A stretch of 64,000 nucleotides of DNA, taken from positions 28,766-92,765 of the forward strand of contig JAJUHC010000006.1 in the NCBI GenBank assembly GCA_029268065.1. Reading direction: 5' to 3'. Positions 1 through 9,340 of the stretch are shown piece after piece (the first letter of the stretch is position 1; each line of letters opens with the position of its first letter). The stretch comes from Clostridiales bacterium. GTDB taxonomy: Bacteria > Bacillota > Clostridia > Oscillospirales > Oscillospiraceae. The notes beneath the pieces were generated by a model. That model did not search any database, had not been told where the DNA came from, and saw nothing but the letters and a program-made list of their open reading frames with translations. A program made the translations under genes and the position numbers.

Positions 1-267
1 GAAAAGCTTAGGGCGGCGGGGCTCACCGTAAAGGAAACGCCGGTTATCGGAGTCCTCCTGGAGGATACCCCGGGCACCTTCCACAATGTGCTTGAGGTGC
101 TGTTCAAAGCGAATGTCTCTATCGAATACACCTACGCCTTTGCCAAAAACTCCGGCAGCCACAAGGCGTATATGATGCTCAGAGTCGAAGACACAGACAA
201 GGCGGTAAGCGCCCTTACGAACGCCGGCTTCACGCTTTTGTCGCCCGGCGACGTTTACGAGGAATAA
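1..267 (+). CDS. ACT-domain protein, C-terminal part (start lies outside window)
   Basis: Frame 1 open from base 1: EKLRAAGLTVKETPVIGVLLEDTPGTFHNVLEVLFKANVSIEYTYAFAKNSGSHKAYMMLRVEDTDKAVSALTNAGFTLLSPGDVYEE*, with an ACT-like pattern (DTPGTFHNVLEVLFKANVSIEYTYAF). Confidence 0.75.
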   Translation, partial: EKLRAAGLTVKETPVIGVLLEDTPGTFHNVLEVLFKANVSIEYTYAFAKNSGSHKAYMMLRVEDTDKAVSALTNAGFTLLSPGDVYEE

Positions 268-371
268 GCGGGGGCTTATTCGAGCAGGAACCTCGGCGGA
301 TATGGTATCCCGCTTACGCGGATTTCATATCCGCCGTGAAACCCGTTTCCGCAGGCATGAAAGGAACGAAA

Positions 372-596
372 ATGAAATCAATAAAGCTGCTCCTCTTTGG
401 AATCGGACTTATACTCGTCGCCGTATGGGCCGTATTGTGCGTGCTGCTTATTCCGCGCACGGCGCTGCTCATAGCAGCGTGCTTTATTCTGGCCGCGGGA
501 ATCGTGTTTATTTTTCTCGGGCTTTTTGCAAAAGAAAGGGACAATAAGCCGATAAACGTTGAAGAAACCGTGCCGGAAGAGCAAATAAAGACTTGA
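372..596 (+). CDS. small hydrophobic protein with two predicted TM segments
   Basis: MKSIKLLLFGIGLILVAVWAVLCVLLIPRTALLIAACFILAAGIVFIFLGLFAKERDNKP...; internal start of ORF 336..596. Confidence 0.5.
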   Translation: MKSIKLLLFGIGLILVAVWAVLCVLLIPRTALLIAACFILAAGIVFIFLGLFAKERDNKPINVEETVPEEQIKT

Positions 597-639
597 CAAA
601 CCGCTTTTTGCGGTATATCATACGGTTTAATCGAACAGC

Positions 640-908
640 AAAACTTTTGACTGAGAATAGTACGTTGGCACTTTTGCCTCACAGAGAGCTGCAGAGGGTG
701 GGATTGCGGCAGGCGGCGGCTTACGGAATGGCCTCATGAAGGCGGGAGAAAAGGCTTTGACGCCGAGTAATGCCCGACGGGATATCCGCCCGTTACCAAG
801 GGATGGCGCATGAAGGTGCGTTTGAGAGCGGGTGCGTTTGCATCAATTTAGGTGGTACCGCAGAAGTTTTAAGCTTTTGTCCTATGTCTGGGACGAAAGC
901 TTTTTGTT
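640..908 (+). promoter_or_regulatory. T-box leader (putatively tRNA-Trp responsive) upstream of trpB
   Basis: Conserved T-box core GGTGGTACCGCAG at 851-863, followed by terminator hairpin AAGCTTTTGTCC-tatgtct-GGGACGAAAGCTT plus T-run (871-908) and then the trpB SD. Candidate TGG specifier in GGAATGGCC (729-731). Confidence 0.85.
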
Positions 909-927
909 TTTTAAAGGAGGAAACCAA

Positions 928-2112
928 ATGAAAAAGGGAAGATTCGGAGCTTTTGGAGGGCAGTACATCCCCGAAACGCTTATGGCGGCGGTTTGCGAGC
1001 TGGAAGAGGCGTATGAGCATTACAAGGAGGACGCGCAGTTCAAAAAGGAATTAGACGACCTTTTGAGGAACTACGCGGGGCGTCCCTCTCTTTTGTATTA
1101 CGCAAAAAAGATGAGCGCCGCCCTGGGGGGAGCGAAAATATACCTTAAGCGGGAGGATCTGAATCATACCGGCTCGCATAAGATAAACAATGTGCTCGGC
1201 CAGGCGCTTCTCGCAAGGAAGATGGGCAAGACCCGTCTGATTGCCGAAACCGGCGCGGGCCAGCACGGAGTCGCGACCGCGACGGCGGCGGCGCTGATGG
1301 ACATGGAGTGCGAAATATTCATGGGTAAGGAGGACACCGAGCGGCAGGCGCTCAACGTGTTCCGCATGGAGCTGCTCGGGGCAAGGGTGCACGCCGTGAC
1401 CAGCGGAACCATGACGCTCAAGGACGCGGTCAACGAAGCTTTCCGCGAATGGACGAGCCGCATAAGCGACACGCATTACGTAATGGGCTCGGTAATGGGT
1501 CCGCACCCCTTCCCCATGATAGTGAGGGATTTTCAAAAGGTCATCGGCAGGGAGATAAAGGAGCAGGTCCTCAAGATTGAGGGCAGGCTGCCGAGTGCGG
1601 TTTTGGCCTGCGTGGGAGGCGGCAGCAACGCCATGGGGGCGTTTTACGAATTTATAGGCGACGAAGGCGTAAAGCTTATCGGCTGTGAGGCGGCCGGGCG
1701 CGGCGTGGACACACCGGAAACCGCTGCCACAATCGCGACCGGTACGCTTGGCGTCTTCCACGGGATGAAGTCCTACTTCTGCCAGGACGAATACGGGCAG
1801 ATAGCGCCCGTTTACTCGATATCGGCGGGGCTTGATTATCCCGGCATAGGACCCGAGCACGCGTACCTGTTCGATACCGGACGCGCCCGGTATGTTCCCG
1901 TAACAGACGCGGAGGCCGTTGAGGCCTTTGAATACCTTTCGAGGACTGAAGGGATAATACCCGCCATTGAAAGCGCCCACGCGGTGGCCCACGCAATGAA
2001 GCTCGCACCTCAGATGGGAAAAAGCGAGATAATAGTAATTAACCTATCCGGACGCGGCGATAAGGACGTCGCGGCAATAGCAAGATACAGGGGGGCAAAT
2101 ATACATGACTAG
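928..2112 (+). CDS. trpB: tryptophan synthase beta chain
   Basis: [29 protein letters not shown]...[15 protein letters not shown]...[17 protein letters not shown]...; start 928 preceded by AAAGGAGG. Confidence 0.97.
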   Translation: MKKGRFGAFGGQYIPETLMAAVCELEEAYEHYKEDAQFKKELDDLLRNYAGRPSLLYYAKKMSAALGGAKIYLKREDLNHTGSHKINNVLGQALLARKMGKTRLIAETGAGQHGVATATAAALMDMECEIFMGKEDTERQALNVFRMELLGARVHAVTSGTMTLKDAVNEAFREWTSRISDTHYVMGSVMGPHPFPMIVRDFQKVIGREIKEQVLKIEGRLPSAVLACVGGGSNAMGAFYEFIGDEGVKLIGCEAAGRGVDTPETAATIATGTLGVFHGMKSYFCQDEYGQIAPVYSISAGLDYPGIGPEHAYLFDTGRARYVPVTDAEAVEAFEYLSRTEGIIPAIESAHAVAHAMKLAPQMGKSEIIVINLSGRGDKDVAAIARYRGANIHD

Positions 2113-2884
2113 GATAAGCAAGGCGTTTTCCAAGGGCAAGGCTTTTGTCGCGTTCGTTACCGGCGGGGATCCCGATATCGAAACCACTGAAAAGCTGGTT
2201 CTCTCGATGGCGGAGGCGGGAGCGGATATTATCGAGATAGGGATACCCTTCTCAGATCCCATGGCGGAAGGAATCGTAATTCAGGACGCCGATGAAAGAG
2301 CGCTGTCGGCGGGATGCACGACAGACAAGCTTTTCGGCCTCGTAAAAAGCATCCGTCAAAAATCGGAAGTTCCGCTTCTTTTCATGACATACATCAATCC
2401 GATATTTACCTACGGCAAGGAACGCTTCATGAAACGCTGCGGCGAATGCGGCATAGACGGCATAATAGTTCCCGACATGCCCTTTGAGGAAAAGGACGAG
2501 CTCTCGGAGGTCTGCGAGGCTTACGGAGTCGACCTCATTTCCATGATAGCCCCGACCTCCGAAAAACGCGCCGAAATGATAGCAAGAGAGGCGAAGGGCC
2601 TTCTTTACTGCGTTTCTTCCCTCGGCGTGACGGGCGTCAGAAAGGAGATAGGCCCGGAGATCGAAAAGCTTATCGTTACCGCGAAGACGGTTTCCAACAT
2701 ACCCTGCTGCGTCGGCTTCGGCATATCGACTCCGGAGCAGGCGGCGAAAATGGCCGCCGTTTCGGACGGGGTCATTGTGGGCAGCGCGATAGTCAAAATC
2801 GTAGCGGAGTACGGGAGAAACAGCGTTCCCTATGTAAGCGAATATGTTAAGAGCATGAAGGCCGCTGTCGGAGGCATAAAATAA
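2105..2884 (+). CDS. trpA: tryptophan synthase alpha chain
   Basis: [44 protein letters not shown]...; overlaps the trpB end by 8 nt. Confidence 0.97.
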   Translation: MTRISKAFSKGKAFVAFVTGGDPDIETTEKLVLSMAEAGADIIEIGIPFSDPMAEGIVIQDADERALSAGCTTDKLFGLVKSIRQKSEVPLLFMTYINPIFTYGKERFMKRCGECGIDGIIVPDMPFEEKDELSEVCEAYGVDLISMIAPTSEKRAEMIAREAKGLLYCVSSLGVTGVRKEIGPEIEKLIVTAKTVSNIPCCVGFGISTPEQAAKMAAVSDGVIVGSAIVKIVAEYGRNSVPYVSEYVKSMKAAVGGIK

Positions 2885-2918
2885 GGCTGCGGGGCATTTC
2901 ACGCCCCGCAGCCTATTT
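2885..2918 (+). terminator. Rho-independent terminator after trpA
   Basis: GGCTGCGGGG...CCCCGCAGCC followed by TATTTTA. Confidence 0.75.
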
Positions 2919-2927
2919 TATGTAATA

Positions 2928-3545
2928 TTACTTCATCTTTTCCATTACAAGAGCCTTTATGGCCGCGACGGCGCCCTCGAGACCTGTGCGCGAGGTGTTG
3001 ATGCACAGATCGTTTTTGCTCATGTCGGACCAGTCCGACCCCGTAAAGGTTCTGTAATAGCTTTCCCTGCCCTTGTCCACATACTTCATCTGGTCCCTGG
3101 CGTCCTTCTCGTCCAGCCCGTATTCGTTTACTATACGGTGAAGCCTGTCAGACTTTTCCGCATGCAGAAAAACATTGACGAGACCCGGCTCGTTTCGAAG
3201 GATATAGTCTGCGCAGCAGCCGATTATCACGGCGCTTTCCTTCGAGGCTATTTCGCGTATTATGTCGGACTGCGCCTTAAATACCTCCCCGTTCGGAGCC
3301 GTGTCATAAGAAATGATCGGCATGGGAAAAGCGCTCATCGCCTGACTCAGGTTGAAGTAGTAGCTTGACGCCGCGTTGGTTTCGAGATTTTCCATCAGCT
3401 CGGGGCTCATCCCGGTTTTTTCTGCGGCCATCAAAATTATTGCCCTGTCGTAGTATTTGATGCCGAGCTGCTCTGCAAGCATAAAACCGATCTTCCGACC
3501 GCCCGAACCAAATTGTCTGCTTATTGCGATTATCGTATTCTTCAT
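2928..3545 (-). CDS. cytidylate kinase-like family protein
   Basis: MKNTIIAISRQFGSGGRKIGFMLAEQLGIKYYDRAIILMAAEKTG...; P-loop-like SRQFGSGGRKIG. Confidence 0.8.
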   Translation of the reverse strand: MKNTIIAISRQFGSGGRKIGFMLAEQLGIKYYDRAIILMAAEKTGMSPELMENLETNAASSYYFNLSQAMSAFPMPIISYDTAPNGEVFKAQSDIIREIASKESAVIIGCCADYILRNEPGLVNVFLHAEKSDRLHRIVNEYGLDEKDARDQMKYVDKGRESYYRTFTGSDWSDMSKNDLCINTSRTGLEGAVAAIKALVMEKMK

Positions 3546-3551
3546 TTTTTC

Positions 3552-4502
3552 TTACCCCTTACTATCACCAAAATATTCGCTTCCGCCAATAAACTCGCGA
3601 AGCAGCGAATTAGGCCCTACGATTGATGGATTTATGCTCTCAAAGAACTGGAACGCCGCGAGGATGCTCTCAAGCTCCTCCTGGTTTTGGAACCTGCCCG
3701 GCAGCTTGCGGAGGAGAGGCTCGGCGTAGCGCTTCATAAGAGGGATTTCATAGGGAAGCGCCGTGTCGAGAGCAATGTTCGCCTTATACACATTGGGGTC
3801 GATATAGAGCTTCTCTCCTCGCAGCACATTGGGCCACATCCTGAGAGTATACTCGGCGCTCGAGCCCCTGAAGTTGTCGTCGCGGACGATGCGCCGGATC
3901 AGGCGCAGCCATGTGCTTTCAAAAAACGGTTTACCGTCCCTTCTTATTTCCGAGCTTGCGCTTATATACAGCTTAAACGCCTCCGGATGCACTTTTGTTA
4001 TCTCGTCATTCAGCGCGTGGATCCCCTCGAAGATCACTATTTCGCTATCCCTCAGGCGGAGGGGGGTAAAGCGGCTCGTGCTGCGCTTCTGAGTGGCGAA
4101 CGTGAAATGCGGGATGCGGATTATTTCGCCTCTCATAATAGCCGTGAAGTGCTCGTTAATCAGCTCCATGTCGAGGCATCTGGGGGATTCGAAATCGTAT
4201 TCCCCGGTGGGCGTCCTGGGGGTGGTTTCCGGGTCTATGCTAAGGAAGTAGTTATCCATCGATACTGCGACGGTGCTGATTCCCTGCGCCTCCAGCTCCT
4301 TCTCGACCATCCGCGACATGGTGGTTTTCCCGCTGCCGGAGGGACCGGAGAGCAATACGATGGGGCAAGTCTTCATGTGAATCCGTATGCTGTTGGCCGC
4401 AACAACCACGCACTGCTGCAAAAGCGCGTCGCAGTCCCTGACGAATTCCCTGGGGTCCTCACGGATTCTCCGGTTGATTTCCGATAGATCATACGCAGAC
4501 AT
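3552..4502 (-). CDS. uridine kinase-like P-loop kinase
   Basis: Walker A LLSGPSGSGKTTMSRMV, then VSMDNYFLSIDPETTPRTPTGEYDFESPRCLDMELI and IVIFEGIHALN (PRK/URK family pattern). Confidence 0.82.
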   Translation of the reverse strand: MSAYDLSEINRRIREDPREFVRDCDALLQQCVVVAANSIRIHMKTCPIVLLSGPSGSGKTTMSRMVEKELEAQGISTVAVSMDNYFLSIDPETTPRTPTGEYDFESPRCLDMELINEHFTAIMRGEIIRIPHFTFATQKRSTSRFTPLRLRDSEIVIFEGIHALNDEITKVHPEAFKLYISASSEIRRDGKPFFESTWLRLIRRIVRDDNFRGSSAEYTLRMWPNVLRGEKLYIDPNVYKANIALDTALPYEIPLMKRYAEPLLRKLPGRFQNQEELESILAAFQFFESINPSIVGPNSLLREFIGGSEYFGDSKG

Positions 4503-4511
4503 AGTTACACC

Positions 4512-5984
4512 TCAACTGTACTTTTCAAGAAATTCCTTTAAAAATTCCTTTTTCTTAATTTCTTCTTTGATGCGCTCCATATATTCATATGGATACTTTG
4601 CGTTAAAAATACGCTCGATCCTTCCGCACTCCGGCGCGACAAGCTTCGTCACTCCCCCGGCTCCCAGGGAAACTATAGTTTGAAGCTCCTCCATGATGCA
4701 GACATTGTAAACGCTCTCGGCGCCGTCCCTGCACCAGCCCAGGTTTTCGAAGTTTCCCGCCGTGAATTTCTGACGGTAAAGGTAATAAGGCGAATATCCC
4801 GAACGGCGCAGCGTTTCGGCGCTTGCCTCGAGCATTTCCCTGACGTCGCTTTCGGAAGGGAGAAAGCCGCCTTCGTTGAGCCTGGAGCCCCTTTTTACTG
4901 CAAGCGTGTGCACGGTTATATTCTCGGGGGATAAATTGATCATGGCGCTGAGGCTGTCCCTGAAGCTTGCGGGAGTATCGGTAGGAAGCCCCGCAATAAG
5001 GTCGGAGTTTATCACCCTGAAACCGACCCTGCGAGCCGCGCTGAAGGCTGCTTCAACGTCCCTCGCCGTATGCCTCCTGCCGATGGCGCGGAGCACACCG
5101 TCGTTCATCGTCTGCGGGTTTATGCTTATCCTGTCCGCTCCGCCGGATTTTATTGCCCGAAGCTTCTCTTCGTCGACCGTATCGGCGCGACCGGCTTCGA
5201 CTGTGAACTCGCGAAGCGTCCCAAGCCCAAACGAAGAGCTTATTTTACCCAAAAGCGCGTTCAGCTGTTCGGCCGTGAGCGTCGTAGGCGTGCCGCCGCC
5301 GATATAAACCGATATTATATTCAGACCCGTCTCCCTGATGAGCGCCGCCGCCGCTTCGATTTCCAGATACAGGGCGTCGAGGTAGGGCCGAATAAGCTTA
5401 AACGATTTTTCGACCGAATTGCTGACAAACGAGCAGTAGCTGCATCTTGTCGGACAAAAGGGGATCCCGACGTACAGCGATATGTCGCGCTTCCCAAGCG
5501 AATTTTTGACGGAGATGGTTTTCAGGGCTGTCTCCACCGCAAGCGAGGCTTTTTCGGGCGTGACAAAGTATTCTTCCCTGAGTATCCTTTCGGCGTCCTC
5601 TACGGAGACTCCCGATTCAATGAGCCCTGTCGGTATCTTAACGGGCCTGATGTTGGTAACGGCGCCCCAGGGGGCGGACCTGCCCGTCGCCCTTACGGCG
5701 GCGTTGTAGAATGCCAGCTTCAGATACTTTTGAAGCTCCCTTCGCAGCGTCAGTCTGTCGGGGGCGGAGGGCCTGAAGACCTCGCTTGCCGTCGCAACCG
5801 TCCCGCCGAAGGATATTTCGGCCTTGGCGGCGTATTCTCCGTCCGATTCCTCAAGGGAAACGACTGCAAAGTCGCCGCGCCCCGGCGGCATTTCCTCGTA
5901 TTGCGGCTTTTTCCCCGGGAAGAAAATAAGAAAAATCTGCTCTACGGCGTATTTAAAATCGTGTCCAAGCAGGCAGAGCTTCAT
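4512..5984 (-). CDS. hemZ: coproporphyrinogen III oxidase-like radical SAM protein (HemZ-type)
   Basis: VGIPFCPTRCSYCSF radical SAM cluster and YIGGGTPTTLTAEQL; long N-terminal extension typical of HemZ. Confidence 0.85.
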   Translation of the reverse strand: MKLCLLGHDFKYAVEQIFLIFFPGKKPQYEEMPPGRGDFAVVSLEESDGEYAAKAEISFGGTVATASEVFRPSAPDRLTLRRELQKYLKLAFYNAAVRATGRSAPWGAVTNIRPVKIPTGLIESGVSVEDAERILREEYFVTPEKASLAVETALKTISVKNSLGKRDISLYVGIPFCPTRCSYCSFVSNSVEKSFKLIRPYLDALYLEIEAAAALIRETGLNIISVYIGGGTPTTLTAEQLNALLGKISSSFGLGTLREFTVEAGRADTVDEEKLRAIKSGGADRISINPQTMNDGVLRAIGRRHTARDVEAAFSAARRVGFRVINSDLIAGLPTDTPASFRDSLSAMINLSPENITVHTLAVKRGSRLNEGGFLPSESDVREMLEASAETLRRSGYSPYYLYRQKFTAGNFENLGWCRDGAESVYNVCIMEELQTIVSLGAGGVTKLVAPECGRIERIFNAKYPYEYMERIKEEIKKKEFLKEFLEKYS

Positions 5985-6008
5985 ATCTTCCCCCAAAAAG
6001 TATCCGTT

Positions 6009-6623
6009 CTAATCGTTTTCGTTTACCGCGTATTGCATGTAGTAGTTGAATCTGCGTTCTCGCGAAAGTGTGCTCTGATCGGCGTGTCCGGGGCAGACCT
6101 CAAAGTCGCCTTCAAGCTGATAGAGCCTTTTCAGCGATTTTAGAAGCACCTCCATGCTGCCGCCGACGAGATCGGTTCTCCCGCAGCTGTCCCTGAAAAG
6201 CGTGTCGCCCGTGAAAAGCGCGTCCTCGCACTTCAGGGTGACGGAGCCGGGGGAATGCCCGGGGGTTTCGAGAACCTCGAACCTCAGACCGGAAACGCTT
6301 ATTGCGTCGCCTTCAGAATAATATTTTGTTCCCGGGGGAGCCTTGTACAGCATGGGCCCCGGCGTCCCGGCCTGACAGTCGAGCCGGCTTATATATACGT
6401 CCGCGCCCGTCGCCTTCACAAGATTTTCAACGCCCCCGGTATGGTCGAAATGCCCGTGCGTCAAAAATATGACCTTGGCTTTCAGCTTGTTGTCCTCAAG
6501 ATAGTCAAGTATCACCGAGGATTGGGCGCCCGGATCGATCACCGCGCACTCAAGCGTATTTTCGTCGGTGACGATGTAGCAGTTTGTCTGGAGCTGTCCG
6601 ACCTGAAGGGTTTTGATATACAT
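6009..6623 (-). CDS. MBL-fold metallohydrolase (glyoxalase II-like)
   Basis: MYIKTLQVGQLQTNCYIVTDENT...; FLTHGHFDHTGGVENL metal motif; LETPGHSPGSV; FTGDTLFRDSCGRTD. Confidence 0.88.
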   Translation of the reverse strand: MYIKTLQVGQLQTNCYIVTDENTLECAVIDPGAQSSVILDYLEDNKLKAKVIFLTHGHFDHTGGVENLVKATGADVYISRLDCQAGTPGPMLYKAPPGTKYYSEGDAISVSGLRFEVLETPGHSPGSVTLKCEDALFTGDTLFRDSCGRTDLVGGSMEVLLKSLKRLYQLEGDFEVCPGHADQSTLSRERRFNYYMQYAVNEND

Positions 6624-6640
6624 AGCTTTCCTCCTGAGCA

Positions 6641-7087
6641 TTAAAGCGTTTCCGTATCCATCAATATTGTCACGGGACCGTCGTTTTGGGAGAACACCTG
6701 CATGTCCGCGCCGAACTCGCCGGTTTCGACATCAAACCCGAGCCTTCTGCACTCGCCGATAAAAAGCTCGTAAAGCGGCACGGCGGTTTCGGGACGCGCC
6801 GCCGAAAGAAATTCCGGACGGCGGCCTTTTTTGCAGTTTCCGTACAGCGTGAACTGCGATACAACAAGGAGCCCGCCGTTCACCTCGGCAAGACTCAGGT
6901 TCATTTTGCCGTCCGAGTCCTCAAATATCCGAAGCTTTGTAATCTTGTCCGCAAGCTTGACAGCGTCGGCTTCGGTATCGTCCGATTTCACGCCGAGCAA
7001 GACAAGAAGGCCCATTCCGATTTTCCCTCTTACACCGCCGTCGATTTCAACCCGCGCGTTTTTTACTCTCGTTATTACCGCCCTCAA
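6641..7087 (-). CDS. dtd: D-aminoacyl-tRNA deacylase
   Basis: MRAVITRVKNARVEIDGGVRGKIGMGLLVLLGV...LLVVSQFTLYGNCKKGRRPEF...NDGPVTILMDT. Confidence 0.95.
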   Translation of the reverse strand: MRAVITRVKNARVEIDGGVRGKIGMGLLVLLGVKSDDTEADAVKLADKITKLRIFEDSDGKMNLSLAEVNGGLLVVSQFTLYGNCKKGRRPEFLSAARPETAVPLYELFIGECRRLGFDVETGEFGADMQVFSQNDGPVTILMDTETL

Positions 7088-7099
7088 TCTGACTTCTCC

Positions 7100-9292
7100 T
7101 TACATGCTGCTGCGCCTTACGTCTATGACGCCCGGGATGGACGAGAGCCTTGCGATGGCGTATTTAAGCTCGTCGCGGTTCAAGACTTCTATCGATATCT
7201 GCGCTGTGGCAAGGCCGTTTTCGGCGTCCTTGACCGAAAGGGCGCGGACCTTTGCGTTTATCGCCGCCAGCGTGGTGGCAATGTCGATAACAAGGCTGCT
7301 GCGGTCGTTTGCCGTAAGAGATAGTACGGTCTGATAGGCATCCTTGCCGGTCGCCGCCCACCTTACGTTTATCCAGCGCCCCGCTTCCTCGGGTCTTGCC
7401 TGGGAATTGAGGTAATTAATGCAGTCCTTCCTGTGTACGGAAACCCCGTAGCCCTTGGTAATGAAGCCGATTATCTCGTCGCCCGGAACGGGGCTGCAGC
7501 AGCGCGAGAATTTGACGAGACAGTTGCTCACGCCCTCGACTATTATACCGTTTGAGGCCTTTACGGCCTTGCCGGGCTCATCCGGCTGCTGACGGTTGAT
7601 CCGGTCTAGCAGGAGCTTGTCGGGGGAGGCCTTGGAGCTGCGGATAAGCTCGTCCTTGATCCTGTTCACGGCCCTGGTTGCGGTCATGCCTCCGAAGCCT
7701 ATCGCGGCGTACAGGTCCTCAAGCGAATTGAGCGCCAGCTTTTTGAGGATAAGGGGCAGGGTTTCGTCGTGCTCCAACACCGACGGCTTGAGATTCTGGC
7801 GGCGCATTTCCGCCTCAAATATCGCCTTGCCCTGAATAATGTTCTCCTCGCGCTTCTCCTTCTTGAGCCACTGCTTGATTTTGCTCCTCGCCTCGCTGCT
7901 CTTGGCGATGTTTATCCAGTCGCGGCTCGGACCCTTCGAGGAATTCGACGTGATTACCTCAACTATATCGCCGTTTTGGAGCGTGGTGTCGTAGGGAACT
8001 ATGCGCCCGTTCACCTTGGCTCCCGTCATGCGGTTGCCGACGGCGGAGTGTATGCTGTACGCAAAGTCTATCGGCGTCGCTCCGGCGGGGAGGTTAATGA
8101 CGTCCCCCTTCGGCGTAAACACAAAGACTTCGTCGGCGAACATGTCAATCTTGAGCTCGTGTACGAAGTCTGACATGTCCGTGTCCTGCTGCGCCTCGAG
8201 GAGACTGCGGACCCATGCGAACTGCTCCTCGTGGCTGTGACGGTCTATTCCCTGCTTGTATTTCCAGTGGGCGGCGATTCCGTATTCGGCGGTGCGGTGC
8301 ATTTCCCAGGTGCGTATCTGCACCTCAAAGGGGATACCCTCCGTTCCGATGACCGTCGTGTGAAGGCTCTGGTACATATTGGGCTTGGGGGTTCCGATGT
8401 AGTCCTTGAACCTGCCCGGCACGGGTTTGAAAAGATCATGGATATGCCCCAGAACATTATAGCAGTCAGCTACGGTATCTACTATGACGCGGAACGCGCA
8501 GAGGTCGAAGACCTCGCTCAGCTCCTTGTTCTGGCTGTACATTTTCCTGTATATGCTGTAAATATGCTTCAGGCGCCCGTAGACCTTGCATTTTATGCCG
8601 TACTCGCTGAGACGGTCCTCTATCTTCTGCTGTATGCTTGACATAAAGCTGTCGAGCACATCCTTGCGGTTTTCAAGAGCGTCGGTGATTTCCCTGTACC
8701 CGACCGGGTCGAGATACAGGAGCGCAAGATCCTCAAGCTCCCACTTGACCTTCTGCATACCAAGGCGGTGTGCTATCGGCGCGTATATCTCCATCGTTTC
8801 AAGCGCTTTTTCACGGCGCTTGCCTTCCGATTGATACGCCATAGTCCTCATGTTATGCAGACGGTCTGCGATCTTTATGAGGATGACGCGGATGTCCTTG
8901 GCCATAGCCATGAGCATCTTCCGCAGATTTTCCATCTGCTCGTCTTCCTTGTTCGTATATACCACGCGGGTGAGCTTGGTTACCCCGTCCACGAGATTCG
9001 CAACCGAGGCGCCGAATTTCTTCGCCATCTCCTCATACAGGACAGGAGTGTCCTCAATCACGTCGTGAAGCAGGCTTGCGATTATCGAATCCTCGTCCAG
9101 ACCCATTTCGGCCGTGATTTCAGCGGCCGCAATGGGATGTGTCACATACGGCGAGCCGTCCTTCCTCTTCTGGCCCTGATGCGCCGACACAGCGAATTCA
9201 AAGGCGGAACGGAGCCTCTGCACATTAAGATTGGGGTTATATGCCAGCACTTTTTTTTCAAGGTTTTCGTATTCCTTGAGCAGATCCTCCAT
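7100..9292 (-). CDS. relA: bifunctional (p)ppGpp synthetase/hydrolase (RelA/SpoT)
   Basis: HD domain (LLHDVIEDTPV), synthetase domain (KPNMYQSLHTTVIGTEGIPFEVQIRT), TGS and ACT domains. Confidence 0.96.
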   Translation of the reverse strand: MEDLLKEYENLEKKVLAYNPNLNVQRLRSAFEFAVSAHQGQKRKDGSPYVTHPIAAAEITAEMGLDEDSIIASLLHDVIEDTPVLYEEMAKKFGASVANLVDGVTKLTRVVYTNKEDEQMENLRKMLMAMAKDIRVILIKIADRLHNMRTMAYQSEGKRREKALETMEIYAPIAHRLGMQKVKWELEDLALLYLDPVGYREITDALENRKDVLDSFMSSIQQKIEDRLSEYGIKCKVYGRLKHIYSIYRKMYSQNKELSEVFDLCAFRVIVDTVADCYNVLGHIHDLFKPVPGRFKDYIGTPKPNMYQSLHTTVIGTEGIPFEVQIRTWEMHRTAEYGIAAHWKYKQGIDRHSHEEQFAWVRSLLEAQQDTDMSDFVHELKIDMFADEVFVFTPKGDVINLPAGATPIDFAYSIHSAVGNRMTGAKVNGRIVPYDTTLQNGDIVEVITSNSSKGPSRDWINIAKSSEARSKIKQWLKKEKREENIIQGKAIFEAEMRRQNLKPSVLEHDETLPLILKKLALNSLEDLYAAIGFGGMTATRAVNRIKDELIRSSKASPDKLLLDRINRQQPDEPGKAVKASNGIIVEGVSNCLVKFSRCCSPVPGDEIIGFITKGYGVSVHRKDCINYLNSQARPEEAGRWINVRWAATGKDAYQTVLSLTANDRSSLVIDIATTLAAINAKVRALSVKDAENGLATAQISIEVLNRDELKYAIARLSSIPGVIDVRRSSM

Positions 9293-9340
9293 TTTACCGC
9301 CTCCTTTCCATGAATTTCGGCATATTAATCAATTAAAGGC

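Noticed and set aside
1051-1992. Long minus-strand ORF opposite trpB (and 1164..1472, 1676..2008)
   Set aside because: Shadow ORF of a clear trpB gene; low-complexity Arg/His-rich translation typical of antisense in GC-rich DNA.
4512-5984. HemZ considered as a GRE activase
   Set aside because: Clear HemN/HemZ-type sequence and far from the GRE.
5070-6143. 357-aa plus-strand ORF opposite hemZ
   Set aside because: Antisense shadow; no recognisable domains and it runs through two real genes.
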